The notes beneath the pieces are model-generated. The model was given only the letters and a program-made list of their open reading frames with translations. It was not told where the DNA came from and searched no databases. A DNA stretch of 8,099 nucleotides from assembly GCA_002352185.1 (NCBI GenBank), contig DEHY01000232.1:8720-16818 (forward strand), read 5' to 3'. A program made the translations under genes and the position numbers. Below, one piece after another: positions 1 through 8,099 of the stretch (positions within the stretch are counted from its first letter, which is position 1; each line of letters opens with the position of its first letter). This DNA is from Competibacteraceae bacterium UBA2788 (GTDB lineage Bacteria; Pseudomonadota; Gammaproteobacteria; Competibacterales; Competibacteraceae).

Positions 1-21
1 CGTTTCTTTATTCAGCTTCAC
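1..21 (-). CDS. 5' end of an unidentified minus-strand gene (first 7 codons)
   Basis: Read on the minus strand, a GTG at 21-19 opens a frame encoding (M)KLNKET before the window edge. The start is supported by a near-perfect Shine-Dalgarno AAGGAGG at 36-30, 8 bases before the GTG. The overlapping TTG at 23-21 is followed at once by TGA, so GTG is the only workable start here. Seven residues are too few to identify the product. The gene is divergent from argC, and the two share the region 22-203. This is an inference from the ribosome binding site and start; the coding body is outside the window. Confidence 0.6.
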
Positions 22-29
22 AAGTTAAA

Positions 30-36
30 CCTCCTT
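30..36 (-). promoter_or_regulatory. Strong Shine-Dalgarno for the left-edge gene
   Basis: The minus strand reads AAGGAGG, a 7-base match to the anti-Shine-Dalgarno of 16S rRNA, with 8 bases to the GTG start. It is the strongest ribosome binding site seen in the window and is the main reason for calling a gene at the edge. Confidence 0.65.
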
Positions 37-40
37 CCCA

Positions 41-68
41 AGGGCCGATGTTCGTGGCGAACAGCCCT
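41..68. repeat. Inverted repeat in the leader of the left-edge gene
   Basis: The inner arms TGTTCG (49-54) and CGAACA (58-63) are perfectly complementary around a TGG spacer. The outer arms AGGGC (41-45) and GCCCT (64-68) also pair, leaving a three-base bulge at 46-48. On the minus strand this 11-bp interrupted stem would end 4 bases before the Shine-Dalgarno. It could be an mRNA leader hairpin affecting translation, or a dyad operator for a dimeric regulator. There is no T-run on either side, so it does not look like a terminator. The structure is seen; any function is inferred. Confidence 0.5.
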
Positions 69-135
69 GCGCCGGAATCAGACCGCCGCAGCCGCTGAAA
101 GTAGCCGGGGATGATTATGCCAGAGCGATCCCGGT

Positions 136-163
136 TTGCGCCGCAGCGCGAACGCCTTATGAT
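136..163 (+). promoter_or_regulatory. Candidate sigma-70 promoter for argC
   Basis: TATGAT at 158-163 matches five of six bases of the TATAAT -10 consensus. TTGCGC at 136-141 is a weak -35 (first three bases match), with a 16-base spacer. Transcription would begin near 170, giving a leader of roughly 34 bases before the argC ATG. No other element on this strand between 22 and 203 looked better. The weak -35 keeps this a suggestion. Confidence 0.3.
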
Positions 164-203
164 TCACGCTTTCCCGTAAACGGCTTCAAGGCGGATTGAG
201 CGC

Positions 204-1235
204 ATGATTAAAGCAGGCATTGTCGGCGGAACCGGCTATACCGGAGTTGAATTGTTGCGGCTGCTGGCGGCGCACCCAGCGGTGGAACTGGCGGTCATCA
301 CTTCGCGGGGCGAGAAGGGTATTCCGGTCAGCCAACTGTTTCCCAATCTGCGCGGTCGGGTGGATTTGGCGTTCGTCGAGCCGGACGACGCCGTGCTGAA
401 AGCCTGCGATGTGGTGTTTTTCGCCACGCCCAACGGCACCGCGATGAAAAGCGCGCCGATGCTGCTGGAAGCGGGCGTCAAGGTCATTGACCTGGCGGCT
501 GATTTCCGGCTGCGGCGCGCCGACGAGTGGGAACAATGGTACGGGATGCCGCACGCCTGCCCGGAATTGCTGGCGGAAGCGGTCTACGGCCTGCCCGAAG
601 TCAACCGCGAAGCGATCCGCGCCGCCCGGCTGGTGGCGAATCCCGGCTGCTACCCGACGGCGGTGCAACTCGGCTTCCTGCCGCTGCTGCAAGCGGGCGC
701 AGTCGATCCCGGCTCGCTGATCGCCGACGCCAAATCCGGGGTCAGCGGCGCAGGCCGCAAGGCTGAGGTCGGCATTCTGCTGTGCGAGGCGGGCGATAAC
801 TTCAAGGCGTATGGCGTACCAGGACACCGCCATCTGCCGGAGATTCGCCAGGGATTGACGGCAGCGGCCCGCTCGGCGGTCGATCTGGTGTTCGCGCCCC
901 ACCTGACGCCCATGATTCGCGGCATTCACGCCACGCTGTACGCCACCTTGACCCACCCCGACACTGATGTGCAGGCATTGTTTGAGCGCCGTTACGCGGC
1001 TGAACCCTTTGTGGATGTGCTGCCGCCACAATCGCATCCCGAAACGCGCAGCGTGCGCGGAGCAAATCAGTGCCGAATGGCGGTGCATCGTCCGCAACAG
1101 GGCAAGACGGTGGTGGTATTGTCGGTCATCGACAATCTGGTCAAAGGCGCGGCGGGACAGGCGGTGCAGAACATGAACCTGATGTTCGACCTGCCGGAAA
1201 CCACCGGATTGGAACAGATCGCATTGCTACCCTGA
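204..1235 (+). CDS. argC: N-acetyl-gamma-glutamyl-phosphate reductase ArgC
   Basis: ArgC catalyses the NADPH-dependent reduction of N-acetyl-glutamyl-5-phosphate to N-acetylglutamate 5-semialdehyde, the third step of arginine biosynthesis, in the cytoplasm. The 343-residue product begins with the Rossmann nucleotide-binding motif GGTGYTG (residues 8-14). It carries the catalytic cysteine in NPGCYPT (Cys149), the SGVSGAGRK segment (179-186) and the GHRHLPE histidine motif (207-213, the second His being the likely acid/base). Near the C-terminus it has the [13 protein letters not shown] stretch (311-323) typical of the family. Length is normal for this ArgC type. The ATG at 204 is preceded by AAGGCGG (188-194) at 9-base spacing, and the Rossmann motif starts almost at once, so this start is well supported. 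It is the first gene of a probable argC-tldD unit. No intact arginine-repressor box was recognised upstream. Confidence 0.97.
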   Translation: MIKAGIVGGTGYTGVELLRLLAAHPAVELAVITSRGEKGIPVSQLFPNLRGRVDLAFVEPDDAVLKACDVVFFATPNGTAMKSAPMLLEAGVKVIDLAADFRLRRADEWEQWYGMPHACPELLAEAVYGLPEVNREAIRAARLVANPGCYPTAVQLGFLPLLQAGAVDPGSLIADAKSGVSGAGRKAEVGILLCEAGDNFKAYGVPGHRHLPEIRQGLTAAARSAVDLVFAPHLTPMIRGIHATLYATLTHPDTDVQALFERRYAAEPFVDVLPPQSHPETRSVRGANQCRMAVHRPQQGKTVVVLSVIDNLVKGAAGQAVQNMNLMFDLPETTGLEQIALLP

Positions 1236-1259
1236 CGTGAGGGTACAAGGGAAATTTCC
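1228..1259 (+). repeat. Small inverted repeats across the argC stop and the argC-tldD gap
   Basis: TACCCT (1228-1233) and AGGGTA (1240-1245) form a perfect 6-bp stem with a 6-base loop spanning the argC TGA. It is followed by the self-complementary GGAAATTTCC (1250-1259). Neither stem is followed by a T-run, so I do not read them as a terminator. They may be chance or may tune the 44-base gap before tldD. Function is unknown. Confidence 0.3.
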
Positions 1260-1279
1260 GTACTGCCTCCGAGCAAGCC

Positions 1280-2725
1280 ATGACTACCGACACCCTCGAT
1301 CTTGCCCGCCGGCAATTGCTGTCTCCCGCCGGTCTCGGCGAAGATGATTTGCACCGCGCCCTGTCCTGCCTGCTGGGCCATGCCGTTGACTATGGCGATC
1401 TATATTTTCAGGCCCGCCGCGCCGAATCCTGGGGATTGGAGGACGGTCAAGTCAAGAGCGCCGGCCATGCCATTCAGCAAGGGGTCGGAGTGCGGGCGGT
1501 GAGCGGCGACAAAACCGGCTTCGCCTATTCCGACGAGATGGCGCTGCCGGCGCTGCTGGAAGCCGCAACCGCCGCCCGCGCCATTGCGTCGCACGGTGGA
1601 CGGATGCCCATTCAGGTCTGGCATACCGTCCCGTGCGCCCTGCTGTACGAACCGCTCGATCCGTTGAATACCCTGTCCGCCGAAGCCAAGGTTCATCTGC
1701 TGGAAACGCTGGACGCCGAAGCCCGCCGCCAGGATCTGCGGGTGACGCAGGTCATGGTCAGCCTAGCCGCGACCCAGGACACCCTTTTGGTGGCGAGCAG
1801 CGACGGCGCGCTGGCCGGCGATGTGCGCCCGCTGGTGCGGTTGAATGTGAGCGTTATTGTCGAGCATGACGGTCGCCGCGAACAGGGCAGTGCCGGGGGC
1901 GGTGGCCGGGTCGGTTATGGTTATTTCCTCGACCAGGACCGTGCGCTCGGCTATGCGCGGGAAGCGGTGCGGCAGGCGCTGGTCAATCTCGAAGCGACCG
2001 CCGCTCCGGCGGGGACAATGACGGTGGTGCTGGGGCCGGGCTGGCCGGGGATTCTGCTGCACGAAGCCATCGGCCATGGCCTGGAAGGCGATTTCAACCG
2101 CAAGGGCACATCGGCGTTCAGCGGGCGCATTGGCGAGCGGGTGGCGTCGCTGCTGTGTACCGTGGTGGACGACGGCACGCTGTCCCGTCGGCGCGGCTCG
2201 CTGAACATTGACGATGAGGGAACGCCCACCCAGCACACCGTGCTGATCGAGCGGGGCGTCCTCAAAGGCTACCTGCAAGACAAACTGAACGCCCGGCTGA
2301 TGAAAACGGCGCCCACCGGCAACGGCCGCCGCGAGTCTTACGCTCACCTGCCGCTGCCACGAATGACCAACACCTATATGCTGCCCGGCGAACATGATCC
2401 GGCGGAAATCATCGCCTCGGTGGCGCAGGGACTCTACGCGGTGAATTTCGGTGGCGGCCAGGTGGACATCACCTCCGGCAAGTTCGTATTTTCCGCCAGT
2501 GAGGCGTATCTGATCGAAAACGGTCGTATCACCCGCCCGGTCAAGGGCGCAACCCTGATCGGCAACGGCCCGGAGGTGTTAACCCAGGTTTCCATGGTCG
2601 GCAGCGACCTGAAACTGGACGCCGGGGTTGGAACCTGCGGTAAGGAGGGGCAGAGCGTGCCGGTGGGGGTCGGTCAGCCGACCTTGCGCATCGAGGCGCT
2701 GACCGTGGGCGGGACCCGGGCGTGA
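1280..2725 (+). CDS. tldD: Metalloprotease subunit TldD
   Basis: TldD is the metal-bearing subunit of the cytoplasmic TldD/TldE (PmbA) protease. In E. coli that complex degrades unfolded peptides, matures microcin B17 and affects CcdA stability. The product is 481 residues, the same length as E. coli TldD, and is collinear with it throughout. The HExxxH metal/catalytic motif is HEAIGH at 261-266, followed by GLEGDFNR. The cysteine of the conserved GTCGKEGQS stretch (Cys453) is the expected further zinc ligand. Other family hallmarks are DYGDLYFQ (37-44), [12 protein letters not shown] (346-357) and [16 protein letters not shown] (390-405). The ATG at 1280 lacks a strong Shine-Dalgarno but gives the standard N-terminus. 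It lies 44 bases after argC, suggesting co-transcription without an obvious functional link. Its partner tldE/pmbA is not in the window. All key residues are intact. Confidence 0.97.
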   Translation: MTTDTLDLARRQLLSPAGLGEDDLHRALSCLLGHAVDYGDLYFQARRAESWGLEDGQVKSAGHAIQQGVGVRAVSGDKTGFAYSDEMALPALLEAATAARAIASHGGRMPIQVWHTVPCALLYEPLDPLNTLSAEAKVHLLETLDAEARRQDLRVTQVMVSLAATQDTLLVASSDGALAGDVRPLVRLNVSVIVEHDGRREQGSAGGGGRVGYGYFLDQDRALGYAREAVRQALVNLEATAAPAGTMTVVLGPGWPGILLHEAIGHGLEGDFNRKGTSAFSGRIGERVASLLCTVVDDGTLSRRRGSLNIDDEGTPTQHTVLIERGVLKGYLQDKLNARLMKTAPTGNGRRESYAHLPLPRMTNTYMLPGEHDPAEIIASVAQGLYAVNFGGGQVDITSGKFVFSASEAYLIENGRITRPVKGATLIGNGPEVLTQVSMVGSDLKLDAGVGTCGKEGQSVPVGVGQPTLRIEALTVGGTRA

Positions 2726-2729
2726 ATAC

Positions 2730-3737
2730 TCACTCCCAGCGAAACATCCAGGCGCTGACCGCCATAAAGCCAAGGCTCATGGCGGTCAGCATCAACAAAT
2801 GCCCGGATATGGCCGCCAAACCGGCGCCGTCAATCATAATCGCCCGCGCCGCATCAATAATGTGAGTCAGCGGCGCAAGCTGTGCGCACTGTTGCAGAAC
2901 GGGATGGACGCCCTCCAGCGAGAACCACACTCCCGACAAAAACGTCATCGGCCAGCTCAGCGCGTTCAGCAGACCGGCGGCTACTTCTTCGCTGGCCGTG
3001 CGGGCGGCGACGATTAAGCCAAGGCTGATCAGGCTGATGGCTCCAATCACGAACACAATGAACAGGTTGAGATAAGAGCCGTGCATGGGAAATCCAAGCA
3101 CCCAATCAGTGCCAATAAACACCAGCACGGTGGTCGCCAAGATCAGCCATAACCGCGAAGCGACCTGGGCGGACAGAAATTCCAGCGGCGTCAGCGGCGT
3201 GGCTTTCAAACGCTTCAGCATCCCGTTTTTTCGATAGCGGACAATGACGTAGCCGACCCCAAACAGGCAACTGAACATCATGTTCATCGCCATGATCCCC
3301 GGCAGCACCCAATCCACATAGCGGATGACCCGCCCGGATACGGTTTGCTTGTTGAAGTCGGTCGGCGCGCCAGCGCCGCGCAGCACCCGCTCCAGCACAT
3401 AGCCCTTGGGCGACTCCTCGTTGATCCAGTAACGCCGCCCGACGGGATCGACCAGCATGTCCAGTTGATGGCGCTCAATCTTGGGCAAAGTCGCAGCCAG
3501 GTCGGCCACCGGAATGAACTGGACGTAGCGGGTCTGGAAAAAATCGCCGCCATTCCCGCCGCTGGCGTCGCTCAGCACCCCTACTTTATAGAGGTCTAGC
3601 CCCGGCCCGGAGAAGGCGACGGCGAATCCGGCAATCAGCGAGATCGGGAACAGCAGATTCCAGGTCAGCGTAGAGCGGTCGCGTAAGAATTCCCAGTTGC
3701 GACACAGAAAAACCGCCCAGAAGCGCTCGAAATTCAA
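2730..3737 (-). CDS. ABC-2 type transporter permease
   Basis: This is the membrane subunit of an ABC-2 family exporter in the inner membrane; the substrate is not evident. The 335-residue product has a short cytoplasmic N-terminus, then a first membrane segment at about 25-43 and a long, probably periplasmic, domain at about 44-142. Further hydrophobic segments lie at about 143-166, 195-215, 223-245, 255-275 and 311-330, giving six in all. The basic cytoplasmic stretch RYRKNGMLKRLKATPLTPLEF (from 167) and the LAPLTHIIDAAR motif (288-299) are characteristic of ABC-2 permeases of the drug/NodJ-like type. The start is TTG at 3737, with GGGAG 8 bases upstream. It overlaps the ATPase stop as TTGA, indicating translational coupling. 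No ATG occurs before the second membrane segment, supporting the TTG. The stop lies 4 bases from the end of convergent tldD. Confidence 0.9.
   Translation of the reverse strand: MNFERFWAVFLCRNWEFLRDRSTLTWNLLFPISLIAGFAVAFSGPGLDLYKVGVLSDASGGNGGDFFQTRYVQFIPVADLAATLPKIERHQLDMLVDPVGRRYWINEESPKGYVLERVLRGAGAPTDFNKQTVSGRVIRYVDWVLPGIMAMNMMFSCLFGVGYVIVRYRKNGMLKRLKATPLTPLEFLSAQVASRLWLILATTVLVFIGTDWVLGFPMHGSYLNLFIVFVIGAISLISLGLIVAARTASEEVAAGLLNALSWPMTFLSGVWFSLEGVHPVLQQCAQLAPLTHIIDAARAIMIDGAGLAAISGHLLMLTAMSLGFMAVSAWMFRWE
2754..2790. repeat. Perfect 12-bp inverted repeat near the tldD/permease convergent junction
   Basis: GCTGACCGCCAT at 2754-2765 is exactly complementary to ATGGCGGTCAGC at 2779-2790. The 13-base loop can pair further (AGCC 2768-2771 with GGCT 2774-2777). 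It lies inside the last codons of the permease, 28 bases beyond the tldD stop. Because tldD and the permease converge with only 4 bases between them, transcripts from either side could carry this hairpin at or near their 3' ends. No T-run follows on either strand, so it is not a classical intrinsic terminator. It may protect 3' ends or help factor-dependent termination. The structure is seen; the role is inferred. Confidence 0.6.
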
Positions 3738-4618
3738 GTTCGCAGCTCCCGCCCGGTCAGTTCCAGAAACAAATCTTCCAGAGTGCGCGGGCGGATGAGC
3801 AATCGCGCCAGCGGGATGTTGTACGCCAGCAGTTCCTGGACCGTGGCGCCGACATCCTGGGTAAGAATATCCACGGTATCCCGACCGTACACTACCGGAT
3901 GCGCCAATGGCGGGGCGGGGTCGGGAAAATCAGCCAGCGGCAGTTGCAGTACCACATCATCGAAATGCGTCGCCAGCAGTTTGCGCGGCGTACCCTGGGC
4001 GATGATTTTTCCATGATCCATAATAGCGATTTCGTCGCATAGATGATAAGCCTCTTCCATGTAATGCGTGGTCAGCAGGATGGTTTTTCCGCGCGCCTTG
4101 ATGCGGTGGATCAGCTCCCAGAAATTGCGACGGGCTTGCGGGTCGAGGCCGGTGGTTGGTTCATCGAGGAAGATCAACTCCGGGTCGTTCACTAGGGCAA
4201 TCGCCAGCAACAGTCGCTGGCGCTGCCCGCCGGACAGCTTGCGGGTATCGCGGTCGAGGAATTCGCCCAGCGCGCAGGCTTCGATCAGCGCATCCAAGGG
4301 CAGGCGGCGCTGGTAAAAGCTGGCGAACATCTGCAAATTCTCGCGACCGGTCACATGATCCTGCAACGCCGTGGACTGGAACATGATGCCGATGTCCTGA
4401 CGGAAGCGCGGGCCGAGCGCTTCGCCCAGGTAGCGAATGGTGCCGCTGGTCGGTTGCTGAATGCCCTCCAGGATCTCGACCGTGGTCGTTTTGCCGGCGC
4501 CATTGGGGCCAAGCAGACCGAAACAGCAGCCGGTCAGCAGGGTGAGGTCAATACCGTTTACGGCCTTCACCCCGCGAAAATGCTTGATGAGATGGCGGGT
4601 TTCAAGCAGGACAGTCAT
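3734..4618 (-). CDS. ABC transporter ATP-binding protein (partner of the ABC-2 permease)
   Basis: This is the cytoplasmic ATPase that would power the neighbouring permease in export. From the ATG at 4618 it is 294 residues. It has the Walker A motif GPNGAGKT (37-44), Q-loop Gln81, ABC signature LSGGQRQR (128-135), Walker B LIFLDEP (148-154), D-loop GLDP (157-160) and H-loop His185 in TTHYMEEA. All catalytic residues are present. A C-terminal extension of about 75 residues after the core resembles that of DrrA/NodI-type exporters. The frame stays open back to a TTG at 4723, but that extension would cover the rpoC terminator and precedes no known domain, so I prefer 4618, where the fold begins (MTVLLETRHL). 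No good Shine-Dalgarno precedes it; the ATG at 4666 is an alternative. The stop overlaps the permease start by 4 bases. The substrate (drug, lipid, polysaccharide or other) cannot be told. Confidence 0.93.
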   Translation of the reverse strand: MTVLLETRHLIKHFRGVKAVNGIDLTLLTGCCFGLLGPNGAGKTTTVEILEGIQQPTSGTIRYLGEALGPRFRQDIGIMFQSTALQDHVTGRENLQMFASFYQRRLPLDALIEACALGEFLDRDTRKLSGGQRQRLLLAIALVNDPELIFLDEPTTGLDPQARRNFWELIHRIKARGKTILLTTHYMEEAYHLCDEIAIMDHGKIIAQGTPRKLLATHFDDVVLQLPLADFPDPAPPLAHPVVYGRDTVDILTQDVGATVQELLAYNIPLARLLIRPRTLEDLFLELTGRELRT

Positions 4619-4648
4619 GGAATTGGCGCATTGAAAGGGCAGAAGAGG

Positions 4649-4676
4649 ATTATGGCGATCCAGCATCCGGGCTGAA
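4649..4676 (-). promoter_or_regulatory. Candidate promoter for the ABC transporter operon
   Basis: On the minus strand, CATAAT (4654-4649) matches five of six -10 positions. TTCAGC (4676-4671) is a poor -35 with three matches, at 16-base spacing. It sits between the rpoC terminator and the ATPase ATG at 4618, where a promoter is expected because the terminator would isolate the operon from rpoC. Transcription would start near 4642. It is weak by sequence and supported mainly by position. Confidence 0.3.
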
Positions 4677-4680
4677 GGTG

Positions 4681-4716
4681 AAAAAAGGCGGGTTACGCCA
4701 TGCGTTCCCCGCCTTT
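4681..4716 (-). terminator. Rho-independent terminator of rpoC
   Basis: On the minus strand, AAAGGCGGG (4716-4708) pairs perfectly with CCCGCCTTT (4692-4684), and the T-run continues to 4681 (six T in a row). An inner ACGC/GCGT stem (4695-4698 with 4702-4705) closes a three-base loop. The hairpin begins 32 bases after the rpoC stop. The plus strand lacks a T-run after the stem, so termination is directional, for transcripts leaving rpoC. It marks the end of the rpoB-rpoC transcription unit. Confidence 0.88.
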
Positions 4717-4748
4717 CTCTCAATGGCGTCGGCTATGAATTGATGCAT

Positions 4749-8099
<3,351 letters not shown>

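Noticed and set aside
114..119. CATAAT as a -10 for the left-edge minus-strand gene
   Set aside because: The -10 match is fair, but no -35-like hexamer lies 15-18 bases upstream on the minus strand, so I do not call a promoter.
186..1097. 303-codon open frame on the minus strand opposite argC
   Set aside because: It is antisense to a fully intact argC, with no family motif and a composition typical of a shadow frame.
1228..1259. Terminator between argC and tldD
   Set aside because: The 6-bp stem at the argC stop is short and no T-run follows it or the adjacent palindrome, so co-transcription of argC and tldD is more likely.
4619..4723. Extended N-terminus of the ABC ATPase from a TTG at 4723
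   Set aside because: The extension would run through the rpoC terminator hairpin, begins with a rare start without a ribosome binding site, and adds 35 residues before the normal start of the ABC fold.

Overview
This is a GC-rich, densely coded piece of chromosome, almost certainly from a gammaproteobacterium. The main evidence is the large rpoC fragment. It follows E. coli RpoC closely and keeps the SI3 insertion in the trigger loop at exactly the E. coli length. TldD is also near-collinear with the 481-residue E. coli protein. A genus cannot be named from the sequence alone. All five substantial genes are ordinary chromosomal genes, and I see no mobile element, CRISPR array, tRNA or rRNA.

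Layout. At the left edge, the first seven codons of a minus-strand gene run out of the window, preceded by a very good ribosome binding site and an inverted repeat. After a 182-base divergent intergenic region come two plus-strand genes: argC (arginine biosynthesis) and, 44 bases later, tldD (a metalloprotease subunit). tldD ends 4 bases from the stop of the convergent minus-strand pair. That pair is an ABC-2 type exporter permease preceded by its ATPase, which overlap by 4 bases (TTGA). Just right of the tldD/permease junction, inside the permease 3' end, is a perfect 12-bp inverted repeat. To the right, on the minus strand, is the 3' part of rpoC (RNA polymerase beta' subunit), which runs off the window. 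It ends in a clear rho-independent terminator that separates it from the ABC genes.

How the genes relate. The ATPase and permease form one two-component exporter and are probably co-transcribed. argC and tldD are probably co-transcribed but are not functionally linked. rpoC is independent.

The most interesting observation is a net 49-residue insertion in RpoC relative to E. coli, in the loop before the TTVGR motif (E. coli residues about 552-571). Its length is fixed by the registers of the catalytic aspartates on one side and the zinc cysteines on the other. Other points worth a look are the two inverted repeats and the fact that rpoC is followed by an exporter operon instead of str-operon ribosomal genes. 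I found no evidence of a new multi-gene system.
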